This document shows positions 35,737 to 45,576 of a stretch of DNA of 54,563 bases, one piece after another. Positions within the stretch are counted from its first letter, which is position 1. Each line of letters begins with the position of its first letter. This DNA is from an uncultured Pirellulaceae bacterium (GTDB lineage: Bacteria; Planctomycetota; Planctomycetia; Pirellulales; Pirellulaceae). Position numbers and translations under genes: made by a program. Where the stretch lies: assembly GCA_905480545.1 (NCBI GenBank), contig CAJQQR010000124.1, positions 1 through 54,563 on the forward strand, in the 5' to 3' direction. The notes under the pieces were generated by a model. That model ran no database searches and was not told the origin of the DNA. It saw only the letters and a program-made list of their open reading frames with translations.

Positions 35737-38652
35737 TTATTTTCGAATTCGCGATTTTGACATACCTTCACGTTCACGCATGCGTCGCCACGCGAAAACA
35801 ATCAGCCCCAAAATGGATGGAACCAAAATGGGCACGATCGCAGAATACCAACGGAATAATGACTGGATACGCCGGACTTTCATTTCACGCTCATTTTCGG
35901 CTTCTGCGATCGCTTCTTCACGCTCCTGAAGAAGGACGTCTTGGCGAACTTTTTGCGATCGTTTCGCACTCTCGTACGCACTCTGCAATCTCGCAGCGGC
36001 GTCCTTCGAATTCGCATCTGGACTGTTAAGCAGGTCTTGATACTCACGAAATAGGCGATTCAATTCTTTCTCAGCATTCGCATTTTCAATGTTGTATTCT
36101 TTGGTTGCAACATTGGTTGCCTCCAGTACATCTTTCTTAAATTCGAAGGTTGCTTTTTCAATACGTCTTAATGACTTGTGCTTTTCCTGACGCTCTCGGA
36201 TAGTAATAAGCTCGTCATCACCCGCCAAAATATCGATCAAATTCATGGCAAAAACATTGTTTTGAAAACGCAGTTCCGCGTTTTTATAGTCTGGTTGTTG
36301 GCACATTCGAAAACTGAAATCCGAAATGATATCGGTGTCGGCAACATAAACAACGTTCAAATCAAATGGACCGGCAGGTGGCTGATAATCTGTATTTTCG
36401 TTGCCTACCAGTTCTATTTTGCGATACTTTTCGGCGAGCCGTCCTTGGATGTGTGCGGCCGAAATTTTCTCGACCGGATCTTGACGGCGTGCGGCAGCAA
36501 CTTGACTGGCCGGGCCATTAAATACGGTCACCGGCGTTGTTCCAGATTGCTTGCCGACGCCAAGTAGCGGCGTAAATTCGAGTGGACTGTTGTCAAATAA
36601 AATCGCTCCGGCCGTGTACCCAAAAACCTCCTCAAGCCCTTTCGTAATTTCAGAATCCAGGTTTACGGAGTAGCTGGACGCCCCCTGCGCGTTTCGGGAG
36701 AAAAATATTGCCTCGGGAGCTTCGCGAAACTCATCGAGGCTCGGATACGGATTGTACTCCTGCCAAACGACAGCCAGCGGCGGCTTTCCAGCCTGGCTTA
36801 ACGCTCTTTGTGCCTCTGTGCTGTTGTCCTCGATCATACGAATTCCGAGCAAGTTCCATAAATCTCGAATGTTGCAGATTGCGGGATAATTCCCCATATA
36901 CGTGTTGCGCGCCTGCGATTCGAAATAGGGAAATGGGTCTTCAAAAATCGCTGTCGGTTGACCTTGCTTGATGGCGTTCATCAAATATAAAAGCTGCTGT
37001 GCGGACAACATGGATGGTTGTTCTACCAGTAGCACGTCGTATCGCAGTTTCTGTTGGCCATCTTCTTCAATCCAGACCCGAATCGGCTCGCTTGCGGAAA
37101 CATTTTCAACGGCATACTGCTGCTCTACCGATTCAATGAAGGCGAGTTTGGGTACACGAATCGAACGTTGATTGAGTCGAAGGATTCCGCCATTGGGCGC
37201 CGCCGCAGTGCCGAGAATTCCGACAATTTTTCTCTTGGGCTTTGCCACGGTTCGAATGGCCTGAATCAATTCATGTTCCACGTTCAAGCCATTGAAGAAG
37301 AATGGAATGGACACTCTTTCTAGACCGCAAGTAACGGTTGCACCTAAGATGACTTGATCGCGGCGGTTTGACCCGCGGGCGGTCGATTCAACCTCCTGAG
37401 GTTGGATGCCATAACTCTTTTTGGCGATCGTGGCTTCTTCACTCACCGGATCGACCGAAATATTTAAGTTCAATTTGATTCGCTGATCGCCAAGTGTGGC
37501 GAGCTCTTTTAATAGCGAGACCACTTCGAACTTCGTGCGAGCATACTTGGGTGGGATATTGTTGCCAACAAACGCATCAATCACGACGGGAGTTGTAACC
37601 TCCGCATATTCGCCTTCGTTTGTATTGATCCGTTCAAGAATGGCGAGTGTTTCCGGCTTTAGCGAGCTGACTTTTCCTTCCGATGCGTCAAATCGAATCA
37701 ATCGATTGAGCCCAGAGTATTGTGCGATCAACGTCATTGACACGACGATCAACAACATCATGGGAACGCGAGCGATAAAGTGCCAAATCATGGACGATCC
37801 GTCACGTCCGCCAATCCAGTGACGCCGACCAATTAACACAAGGCTCAGGTACACGCCAACAACGGCGATTCCAACAAAGTAAATGATCGGAACAATTCCG
37901 ATGACTCCACGCCCAAAAGTTTCGAAACGCGAAAGGTAGCCCCATGAGGAAAGTTCTGTTACCAGCTCATTTCCCGAGACGATTACATCCACGTTTGAAA
38001 GGAAAGCCAATGGCGCATTGAGCACCGCACCGAAAATAAATCCAACCGTTAAATTGTTGGTCAAAAATGAGGCGACCATCCCAAGCGAAATCATGGCAAC
38101 ACCGACAAACCAGTAGCCTAAATAGGTCGTCGAAAGCAAGCCTGAGTCAAGTTGCCCCTCGGTAATGTAAGCAAGGAACGAGTAGTTGCAAATTTCGGAG
38201 AAAACAAGTGAAACAGTGAAGACGAATAGTGCAGCCAAGTACTTTCCGAGGACTACGTCAAAGTCCGTTGCCGGTAGTGTAAGCAAAAGCTCATCGGTGC
38301 CTTGTCGTTTTTCCTCCGCCCAAATCGCCATCGTGATCGCTGGAATAAAGATCAACATGATGTACGGAAGGTAAATGTTGAGCTGATCAAAGTTGGCAAG
38401 ATTGGACGTGAAAAACTCGTGTGGCCAGAATGCCGCAACCGCTGCCAATACGCAAAAAAGACAAAGGAAGACATAGCCCGTTGGATTGCTGAAATATCCA
38501 ACAAAGTTCCTTTGCATCACCGCGAATGCTGCAAAGCGAAATCGCAATTTTGGCAGGAAAAGTAATGCGACAGTCGCCAGCAAAAGTATCGACAGAAAAA
38601 TTACGTCGATTGCCAGGATCATCATTATTTCTATAACTTCACGTCCGGTCAT
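35737..38652 (-). CDS. GldF-GldG fusion: ABC permease with extracytoplasmic domain
   Basis: A 971-residue fusion. The first about 310 residues carry six or more membrane helices of an ABC-2/GldF-type permease (LFLPKLRFRFAAFAVMQRNF, LDSGLLSTTYLGYWF, LTVGFIFGAVLNAPLAFL). A further helix (MMLLIVVSMTLIAQYS) leads to a large GldG-type extracytoplasmic domain (VVIDAFVGNNIPPKY, RDQVILGATVTCGLE). A charged coiled coil (about 830-940) precedes a final membrane helix (AIVPILVPSILGLIVFAW). The start is ATG 38652 or the ATG nine codons on. In flavobacteria GldF/GldG serve gliding motility; gliding is not known in this phylum, so the role is open. Confidence 0.88.
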   Translation of the reverse strand: MTGREVIEIMMILAIDVIFLSILLLATVALLFLPKLRFRFAAFAVMQRNFVGYFSNPTGYVFLCLFCVLAAVAAFWPHEFFTSNLANFDQLNIYLPYIMLIFIPAITMAIWAEEKRQGTDELLLTLPATDFDVVLGKYLAALFVFTVSLVFSEICNYSFLAYITEGQLDSGLLSTTYLGYWFVGVAMISLGMVASFLTNNLTVGFIFGAVLNAPLAFLSNVDVIVSGNELVTELSSWGYLSRFETFGRGVIGIVPIIYFVGIAVVGVYLSLVLIGRRHWIGGRDGSSMIWHFIARVPMMLLIVVSMTLIAQYSGLNRLIRFDASEGKVSSLKPETLAILERINTNEGEYAEVTTPVVIDAFVGNNIPPKYARTKFEVVSLLKELATLGDQRIKLNLNISVDPVSEEATIAKKSYGIQPQEVESTARGSNRRDQVILGATVTCGLERVSIPFFFNGLNVEHELIQAIRTVAKPKRKIVGILGTAAAPNGGILRLNQRSIRVPKLAFIESVEQQYAVENVSASEPIRVWIEEDGQQKLRYDVLLVEQPSMLSAQQLLYLMNAIKQGQPTAIFEDPFPYFESQARNTYMGNYPAICNIRDLWNLLGIRMIEDNSTEAQRALSQAGKPPLAVVWQEYNPYPSLDEFREAPEAIFFSRNAQGASSYSVNLDSEITKGLEEVFGYTAGAILFDNSPLEFTPLLGVGKQSGTTPVTVFNGPASQVAAARRQDPVEKISAAHIQGRLAEKYRKIELVGNENTDYQPPAGPFDLNVVYVADTDIISDFSFRMCQQPDYKNAELRFQNNVFAMNLIDILAGDDELITIRERQEKHKSLRRIEKATFEFKKDVLEATNVATKEYNIENANAEKELNRLFREYQDLLNSPDANSKDAAARLQSAYESAKRSQKVRQDVLLQEREEAIAEAENEREMKVRRIQSLFRWYSAIVPILVPSILGLIVFAWRRMREREGMSKSRIRK

Positions 38653-38812
38653 TCGTTTGCTCTATGTATTCAGTTTCTAACTAATGTGTTAGCTGTTGTT
38701 TCTAAATGTTAAGTTGGTCATTTCGCCAGTTTGGCATTCGCAACGATGATTGAAAGTCGAACGTCGGAATACCCTCAGACGGCACGCAATAAAATGACGC
38801 CTTCGCAAATCG

Positions 38813-39595
38813 CTAGTAGGTTAATCTCGCAAACGCATCGTCAATCGCTTCGCCCTCGTTCGTTAGGCCTGCCGTTGGACCGTCGTAAACTTTTCTGCCT
38901 TCGTTGATCAATATCACACGACTTGCCATCGCTTCCACCTCTTGCAGGATGTGGGTCGAGAGCAGGATCGTCTTATCGGCGCCGAGGTTGCGAATTGTTT
39001 GCCGGACTTCTCGAATTTGATTCGGATCCAGTCCACCAGTAGGTTCGTCTAAAATGAGGACCTCCGGTTCGTGTAGGAGTGCCTGAGCCATTCCGACCCG
39101 CTGCCTAAATCCTTTTGATAACTTGCTGATCGGCTTTCGTACCACAGTTTTCAGGTCACACTGCTCGATGACAGCAGCGATACGATCCTTCTTGCGTCGC
39201 CCGGTCATTCCTCTCGCATCCGCGAAAAAATTAAGTGAACTGACCGGTGTCATTTCCGGATAAAGTGGTCCATTCTCTGGTAGGTAACCCAGTGTTTTTG
39301 AAGCTTCGATCCGATCGATTGCCATGTTGTATCCGGAAATTCGAGCAACACCTTCGCTGGCTGCCAGATACCCGGTTAACATTTTCATGGTCGTGCTTTT
39401 TCCCGCTCCGTTTGGACCCAGGAATGCAACGATTTCACCGCGATAGACTTTGAAGGAAACATCGCGTGAGGCCGCGAAGATTCCATAAAACTTCGACAAA
39501 CGATCAGCTTCGATCATTGGTTGTTCGGGGCTGGGTTGGGCCTTGTCGTTTTCCAATTTGTCGCTTTGGGAGGATTCTTCGCCTTCGGTCATCAC
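38813..39595 (-). CDS. ABC transporter ATPase (GldA-like)
   Basis: A 260-residue ATPase. Walker A GPNGAGKST, Q-loop LGYLPENGPLYPEM, signature LSKGFRQRVGMAQAL, Walker B VLILDEPTGGLDP and the switch His in LLSTHIL. Acidic N-terminal stretch of about 30 residues. It pairs with the GldF-GldG fusion 160 bp downstream and DUF4340, forming a complete Gld-type cassette. Cytoplasmic. Confidence 0.93.
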   Translation of the reverse strand: MMTEGEESSQSDKLENDKAQPSPEQPMIEADRLSKFYGIFAASRDVSFKVYRGEIVAFLGPNGAGKSTTMKMLTGYLAASEGVARISGYNMAIDRIEASKTLGYLPENGPLYPEMTPVSSLNFFADARGMTGRRKKDRIAAVIEQCDLKTVVRKPISKLSKGFRQRVGMAQALLHEPEVLILDEPTGGLDPNQIREVRQTIRNLGADKTILLSTHILQEVEAMASRVILINEGRKVYDGPTAGLTNEGEAIDDAFARLTY

Positions 39596-39770
39596 ACTTT
39601 TTCAATGAATAAAATGAACGTCAGATTTTATCAAAATAACACGATGTTTAAATTGGTCGCCCAATTCGCACCGTGGTGTCATGTGAGAAGTGGTGTCATG
39701 TAAGTGACAAGTGTAGGATTCGCTTGAACAAAAATAATTCGGAAAATAGCGATTCCAACGATTTTAGATT

Positions 39771-41429
39771 CTAAATAGGCTCAAAAATCGTTTCTCGACC
39801 TTCAAAGCAAACGTGCTTCAGCCAGTTCTCATCGTCAGACTCGGGGAAGTCCAAACGAAGGTGCACACCACGTGACTCCGACCGATTGATCGCGGCACTG
39901 ATTATTACGTGTGAAACCGTCAGAAGGTTTTGTAATTCCCAGCCTTCAATATCGGGGAACTGTCGGGAGAGCACGTATTTCTGCCAGTTCTCGACCGTCT
40001 GCAGGGCCTCATTTAATTCACTTTTCTTCCGTTGGACACCGACATTTCGCCACATTAAGCTCTTGAGCGAGTTTCGGATATCCGAAAGATCAAGCGGCAA
40101 ATCATCTGGATCGCTCAATTTTGGGCTTGAGAGAGGGAAGGCTGCGAAAAATTCAGTCTCCTCGATCGCTGCCGCCGAAGCATTTTCTCCCGCCGCCGCA
40201 CCGTAAACCAGCCCCTCCAACAAACTGTTTGATGCAAGGCGATTTGCGCCATGCAAACCACTGCTGGTGACTTCTCCCGCCGCCCACAATCGTGGCAAGC
40301 TCGTGGCGCCACGTTCATCGACGACCAATCCGCCAATCATATAATGGGCGCCCGGTCTTACCGGTATGCGGTCAACGGTGATATCTAGCCCGAACTTTTT
40401 GCATGACTTCGCAATTCCGGGAAAACGATGCATGATGTATTCGGACGATAGGTGACTAAGGTCTAGGTAGACGCATGAATGTTGTGTCTTTTCCATTTGA
40501 CGCACGATCGATTTTGATACGATATCGCGAGGTGCAAGTTCCAGACGCTCGTCGAAGTCTCCCATAAATCGATGCCCTGTTTTATCGACCAGATAAGCCC
40601 CTTCGCCTCGGATCGCTTCGGTGATCAAGCTTCGACTGCTGCCTGCGATGTAAAGAACTGTCGGATGAAATTGCATAAATTCCATGTCACGTACTTTGAC
40701 GCCGGCCCGAATCGCCATTGCATGTCCATCGCCGGTCGCCACTTTCGGATTGGTCGAATCGCGAAAGCACTGCCCTGCCCCGCCAGTACAAAGAATCGTT
40801 TGCTTGGCCCAGACCATGGTCTTGCGCCCCGTTTCATTTGCGATTATCGCACCGTGGCAACTCTTCGGTTCATCGGATGCTTTGTCGGAACCATTCTCGG
40901 GATAGCATAGCAGATCCAATGTGAAATGGTTCTTCAGGACGGTGATGTTGTCCTGGGATTTGACATGTTGAATCACAGCTCGCATCACTTCTCGACCCGT
41001 CGAATCGCCCATCGCATGTACGATTCGATTAAAACTGTGCCCTCCTTCTTTTCCAAGTGTCAGGTCGCCATCAAGCAGGTCAAATTGGGTACCGATCTCA
41101 ATCAATTCTCGAATTCTTGACGGAGCCTGTTCAACGACCATTTCAACAATACTGGGGTGACATAATTTCGCTCCAGCGATCAGCGTATCGTTAATGTGCC
41201 ATTCGAAACGATCGTCCGGATCCAAGACGCCAGCAATACCGCCCTGCGCATAATTGCTGTTGGATTCCTTGATTTCGTCTTTGGTGACGATTACGACTCG
41301 AAGTGACGGGTCAATCGCAAGAGCGGCGCGCATGCCTGCTAAGCCACCCCCAATAATCAAAACATCGGAAAAACGGTGTGGAAGAATCTTGGGGTCAAAT
41401 GGGGTAAGGTATCGCGGGTTTTTGAGCAT
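39771..41429 (-). CDS. nadB: L-aspartate oxidase
   Basis: A 552-residue FAD enzyme that oxidises L-aspartate to iminoaspartate, the first step of de novo NAD synthesis. The N-terminal FAD site is IIGGGLAGMRAAL; NYAQGGIAGVL, GGHSFNRIVHAMGDSTGREV, the substrate loop HPTVLYI/GEGAYLVD and the C-terminal RPGAHYMIGG...GLHGANRLASNSLLEGLV follow. The R/H residues of the RPGAHY motif fit substrate binding. nadA and nadC are not beside it. The ligand-binding C-domain is complete. Confidence 0.96.
   Translation of the reverse strand: MLKNPRYLTPFDPKILPHRFSDVLIIGGGLAGMRAALAIDPSLRVVIVTKDEIKESNSNYAQGGIAGVLDPDDRFEWHINDTLIAGAKLCHPSIVEMVVEQAPSRIRELIEIGTQFDLLDGDLTLGKEGGHSFNRIVHAMGDSTGREVMRAVIQHVKSQDNITVLKNHFTLDLLCYPENGSDKASDEPKSCHGAIIANETGRKTMVWAKQTILCTGGAGQCFRDSTNPKVATGDGHAMAIRAGVKVRDMEFMQFHPTVLYIAGSSRSLITEAIRGEGAYLVDKTGHRFMGDFDERLELAPRDIVSKSIVRQMEKTQHSCVYLDLSHLSSEYIMHRFPGIAKSCKKFGLDITVDRIPVRPGAHYMIGGLVVDERGATSLPRLWAAGEVTSSGLHGANRLASNSLLEGLVYGAAAGENASAAAIEETEFFAAFPLSSPKLSDPDDLPLDLSDIRNSLKSLMWRNVGVQRKKSELNEALQTVENWQKYVLSRQFPDIEGWELQNLLTVSHVIISAAINRSESRGVHLRLDFPESDDENWLKHVCFEGRETIFEPI
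40773..40780 (-). other. GGGCAGGG word, minus orientation
   Basis: An 8-mer core copy inside nadB on its coding strand. Listed because it belongs to the orientation series discussed for the KOPS-like word. Confidence 0.3.
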
Positions 41430-41780
41430 GAGTGCGTTCGCACATAGAGGAGACGATTACGCCGCTGAATTCTGTTTATCGCATCGAATGCTTATATCCG
41501 TAACGATGCCATTGAAGCAGCACAAATTGTTTTCATCATATTGCTTAATTTGCAATTCAGGTTGAACCACAACTTGTGCATGGCACCACATCACGTGGAT
41601 TGGAGCTGCAGCGATAAAGCTTCGCTTGATCCAAGATCAGCTTGCGCAAGTTGAAGAATCGTATCACGTAGTTCAACTTTTATGACTAACAACTTCCTTC
41701 ATTTCCAGACAAATAACAAGGCTGTTATTGGGGGTGCAATTCTGCGTGCATCACCCGTGCCTATTTTAACCGTACCTGTT
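41430..41780. other. Intergenic region
   Basis: About 350 bp between nadB and the SGEQK-repeat gene. Only short ORFs in all frames. The nadB promoter should lie near 41450. No hairpin or repeat worth noting. Confidence 0.35.
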
Positions 41781-44700
41781 TTACTTGGAATCAGAGTTTT
41801 TCAGTTTGCGTTTGCTTTTTTGAATCGCGCGGAATTGGTTTTGGAAATCTGATGGAACCGAACGGCCCGAACTGGATTCCTTATATCCGCTTTTTCCGTC
41901 GTCTCGCAACTCTTGCTTCTGCAAAGCGTTGGATGGATCTTCGAGTCCCAATGACTTCAGGGCATTTTGAAATGCTTTCTTGTCCCGTTCGTTGCCGTCA
42001 CTTGCTTTCTTCTGCATTTGCTCCCAGCGTTTGGTGAATTCCTGGAGCTCTTCTTTCGTCCAGTTCAGGTCTTTGAGAAGATCTGCGTCGGGGTCTTGTT
42101 TTTGGCCTTTGAGCTTTTCCAGAACCAAATCTGTCGTTTCTTTTGCATACTTCAATTTGTCTTTATCAGCTTCACCTTGGCTGTTTTTGGGACGGCCTTG
42201 CTCCTTTGAGCTTTGTTTTTTGTTAGCGTCACTGTTCTGATTCGTTTCAGAAGAGTTTACATTTCCGGTATCCCCACCCGACTCGCTCTTTTTTGGGTTG
42301 GAGTTGTCTTCCGAAGGCCGTTTTTCTGAATCGTTTGATTTCTGTTTTGATTTTGCCCCACCCTTTTTTGAGCCCTCATTCTTTGATCCGTCCTTACCCG
42401 TTTTGTTTTTTTGGGACGCTTTGCCATCGTTCGTTTCGTTTCCGTTCGGCTTTTGCTTAGCTGAGTCGGAGTCTTTAGAGTTGTCGTCACTTGGGTTGTT
42501 ATTCTTGCCGTCCTTGGGACTTTGTTTTCCAGCCTGATTCTTACCCGCTTTTCCGTCTCCTGACCGTTTGCTTTCGAGTTTTTTGCTTTCGGTCTTGCCC
42601 TCCTTTTGTTTCTTGGATGATTTTTTTCCGGCGTTGCCAGATTTTCCGTCTTTCTTTTTCGTCTCGCTCGCCGACGAATTAGATTTTGTATCGTCCGACT
42701 CGGTTTGGTTTTGTTTCGTATCTTCCGCTTTTGATTCACCTTTTCCCGAACTTTTCTTGCGATCGGATTTCTCTTTCAGAGAGTCTTTCTTCTCGCTATT
42801 GCCACTGTTAGGTGATGAGTCTTTTTGGTTGTTGTTTTCTGATTTATCGCTGCCCTTGGATTCATCATTCTTACTTTGAGTTGGGTTCTTTTGTGCGTTT
42901 TGTTTTTCTTTCTCGCTCGCGTCAGATGGTGGATCGGAATCCCTGGTGGGGTTGTTTTCGTTTTTCTTCTTGTCGAAATAATCCTTCATGCGCTCAAACG
43001 CTTCTTTCGAATTTTTAGGCTTCCCTTTTCGTTTTTGTTCAAAGGAATTGTCATTGCCGTTTGCACCGCCCGATTCTTCTGAAAGCGGGCTGTCATCGCG
43101 AGGCGCTGATTCATCAGGCCTGCTCTTGCCATCCCGATTTCCATCTTGCGATCGGTCACCCGACTTTCGGTCGGAGTTGGATTTCTTTCCGTCGGATTTT
43201 TGCGATGATTTTTGCTCGCCAGAGTTCTTCTGATCGGAACCATTTTTTTGAGTTCGCCCTTTTTGGCCACCGGGTCGTTGTTCTCCAGACTTCTGCTCCC
43301 CAGACTTCTGCTCTCCGGATTTCTGCTCTCCGGATTTCTGCTTCCCGGACTTCTGCTCACCGGATTTCTGTTCCCCGGATTTCTGTTCCCCAGACTTCTG
43401 TTCTCCAGACTTCTGTTCTCCAGACTTCTGCTCCCCGGTTTGCTGTTCACCGTCTGATGAACCAGGTGTATTCAGGGGGGCTATGATTTTAAATCGAAAG
43501 TTTTCTGTTCGAGTGCGGTTTGGGTCTAGGATCGCGTCTGCTCCAACCGTTCGATTGTCCTCGGCACTAGCGTACCAAATCACCTCGTCACCTTCTTGCA
43601 AACCAAACGCTTTGGGGGCAAAGTCAAAGTTGACCAGTTTCTGTCCAGAGACGCCGGTTAATTCGCCAGTTTTTGAAGTCGTCGAATCCAGGATAACGCG
43701 ATTAAATAAACGGGTTCCTTGGCCGTCGGCGATGATTTCAATTTTGGTCAATCGGTAATCTGGGTCGACGGCAGATACTTCTATTTTTTCCGTTTGGTCC
43801 AAAGGAATTTCTTTTTCGATGTCTTTGGGAAGCCTTATTTCGATTTCTGGCGGAAGATCATTGATGACAGTGATTTTGGATATCGCCATGTCCTGGCTTT
43901 TGTCACCATCTGGTGTCGAAAAAGAAACTCGATAGTGCGAGTATTGCGATCTGGTTCGTTTGTTGTTCATTGCCAACGTCAGTTCGCCGACGACCGTTGT
44001 CTCATCGATGGTCTTCAGCGGGATTTTTTTGGCAAAATTGATTTTCGATTCGGTGTTTTTGTTGTTTCTTTTTTTCGTTGAATCCGCGTAAGGCTCGCTA
44101 TTGTTTTCGTTTGGTAATTCACGAAACAGTTCGAGATAGGCTTTTTCGATAGGAAGATTGGATCGAGCGTTTATGGAAACAATTGCTCCCTCGACGCCCA
44201 GGATCTCATTTGGGTTTTCAACTGTTCTTTCAGGTATCTCGGTGTATTTTGGCGAGCGGTAATTCAACGATTCGACGAAAATGGTTGGGCAAGTCCGCAC
44301 GGTTATTGAGTAGCTATTTGTTGTCGCGTCACCCGCTTGAATACGATAAGTAAAAGACTGTTGAAGTCCGCCTGTTTCTTTTCCCACGACAACTTTAAAG
44401 GTGTCATCGTTCAAATCGTTGGTCATTGGAAGTCCAAAATCAACGCGACGTCCATCTTCCGTTGTCATCAACAGTGTCGCAAACTGGCCAGCGTTTAGGC
44501 CACTGATCTTTGCCGTGATTTCAAGCGTTTCACCAAAATAGACTTGTGCATCTTTGGGCTCAATCTCTGAGATTTTGACGCGTGCAGGAGCCATTAACTC
44601 GGACGCCGGTAATATGACTCGGCCGATTGTTTGAAACGGATCTTTGGGCGAGGCAAATTTGTAAATCGCGAACAACGTAACCAAACCGGCTAGTATGTAG

Positions 44701-45188
44701 CCTGCAATAATCATCGACGATCGATCTACGGTAACGTCCAAGGGAATGTTTGAAACGTGTGCCGCAGCCGTTTGTGACATCTTTTGGCGAACAGCCATCT
44801 CTGTTCGGCGGTTTGGATCTATCCGAGTCGTCAAGTAATTGATGACACTGTTTTTCAACTCTGGCCGACCTTCCTCTATTTTTTGGGCGGCATAAAGAGG
44901 ATTGATTCGGCGAAATAAAAACGGGAACATTGCAATCACCAGAAACGCAATCGAACCCGCGATCATTAGCCCGAAGGCGCTCCATCTCATCCAGGGCTGA
45001 AGCTCAATGATCCACGCATCAACAATGCACAGAACGAAGAGTGCTGACAAGAGTCCGATCGTTAGGATCAAGCTAAACGAAAAGAAATCGACCCAGCGGA
45101 CTTGTTGCGCCGTTTGGGCGATTCTATCTTCGATAAACGATTCAAATCTCGCTTCGTTCGAATTGGTGGGTTCTGTCGATGATGCCAT
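41781..45188 (-). CDS. Large membrane protein with SGEQK-repeat low-complexity region
   Basis: About 1135 residues from ATG 45188 (a TTG at 45227 in the same frame is less likely). N-terminal half: two close membrane helices (VDFFSFSLILTIGLLSALFV and WSAFGLMIAGSIAFLVIAMF), a third (SMIIAGYILAGLVTLFAIY), then beta-rich repeats (PARVKISEIEPKDAQVYFGE and similar). From about residue 630 comes a charged, nearly aperiodic low-complexity region rich in K, S, N, D, E, Q, opened by eleven SGEQK repeats, and a helical C-terminus (LVLEKLKGQKQDPDADL). In planctomycetes such proteins accompany MoxR/VWA modules; none is in view. Likely surface- or envelope-linked; function unknown. Confidence 0.72.
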   Translation of the reverse strand: MASSTEPTNSNEARFESFIEDRIAQTAQQVRWVDFFSFSLILTIGLLSALFVLCIVDAWIIELQPWMRWSAFGLMIAGSIAFLVIAMFPFLFRRINPLYAAQKIEEGRPELKNSVINYLTTRIDPNRRTEMAVRQKMSQTAAAHVSNIPLDVTVDRSSMIIAGYILAGLVTLFAIYKFASPKDPFQTIGRVILPASELMAPARVKISEIEPKDAQVYFGETLEITAKISGLNAGQFATLLMTTEDGRRVDFGLPMTNDLNDDTFKVVVGKETGGLQQSFTYRIQAGDATTNSYSITVRTCPTIFVESLNYRSPKYTEIPERTVENPNEILGVEGAIVSINARSNLPIEKAYLELFRELPNENNSEPYADSTKKRNNKNTESKINFAKKIPLKTIDETTVVGELTLAMNNKRTRSQYSHYRVSFSTPDGDKSQDMAISKITVINDLPPEIEIRLPKDIEKEIPLDQTEKIEVSAVDPDYRLTKIEIIADGQGTRLFNRVILDSTTSKTGELTGVSGQKLVNFDFAPKAFGLQEGDEVIWYASAEDNRTVGADAILDPNRTRTENFRFKIIAPLNTPGSSDGEQQTGEQKSGEQKSGEQKSGEQKSGEQKSGEQKSGKQKSGEQKSGEQKSGEQKSGEQRPGGQKGRTQKNGSDQKNSGEQKSSQKSDGKKSNSDRKSGDRSQDGNRDGKSRPDESAPRDDSPLSEESGGANGNDNSFEQKRKGKPKNSKEAFERMKDYFDKKKNENNPTRDSDPPSDASEKEKQNAQKNPTQSKNDESKGSDKSENNNQKDSSPNSGNSEKKDSLKEKSDRKKSSGKGESKAEDTKQNQTESDDTKSNSSASETKKKDGKSGNAGKKSSKKQKEGKTESKKLESKRSGDGKAGKNQAGKQSPKDGKNNNPSDDNSKDSDSAKQKPNGNETNDGKASQKNKTGKDGSKNEGSKKGGAKSKQKSNDSEKRPSEDNSNPKKSESGGDTGNVNSSETNQNSDANKKQSSKEQGRPKNSQGEADKDKLKYAKETTDLVLEKLKGQKQDPDADLLKDLNWTKEELQEFTKRWEQMQKKASDGNERDKKAFQNALKSLGLEDPSNALQKQELRDDGKSGYKESSSGRSVPSDFQNQFRAIQKSKRKLKNSDSK
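43280..43444 (-). repeat. 15-bp coding minisatellite, about 11 units
   Basis: About eleven tandem 15-bp units coding (S/T)G(E/K)QK or R in the low-complexity part of the large membrane protein. Units differ mainly at third codon positions (TCT/TCC, GAA/GAG type), so the amino-acid repeat is kept while the DNA drifts. Confidence 0.95.
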
Positions 45189-45576
45189 GTCGTACGATTC
45201 AATAGGTAAAGACTCGATGTGATTCAAAAATTGCCTGAGATGATAAGGCCCAAGGGGCCATCGAACCTCGTTGAATTTAGGACATCACTCTCAATGGTTA
45301 ACGCAATTGCCTTGGCAATGTTCCATTGAATTACGGTTGCCGAGATTCGAATACGATGAATTGGTATTCTCATTTCAGCAAACAAACGAATTATACGCCA
45401 TGGGTTAAAAAACGGCGAACACACAAACGTTAGAATCGTCGCATTTAGTACGCTGAAATCGACAAGAGCGGGGCGGATGGCTTGCATAACGCATCGATTG
45501 ACAGTCGGTTGGTTTGCGAATCGATCGAATTTCGGTACGTCGAAAAAGCATTTGCTGCGTTTGCTAAACGCAATTT
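45189..45576. other. Intergenic region
   Basis: About 390 bp between the large membrane gene and the reductase-aminotransferase gene, both on the minus strand. A minus ORF of 87 codons (45487-45224) has no protein-like character. No terminator or repeat seen. Confidence 0.35.

Noticed and set aside
45224..45487. 87-codon minus ORF upstream of the large membrane gene
   Set aside because: Amino-acid pattern looks random and it overlaps the likely leader of the next gene.
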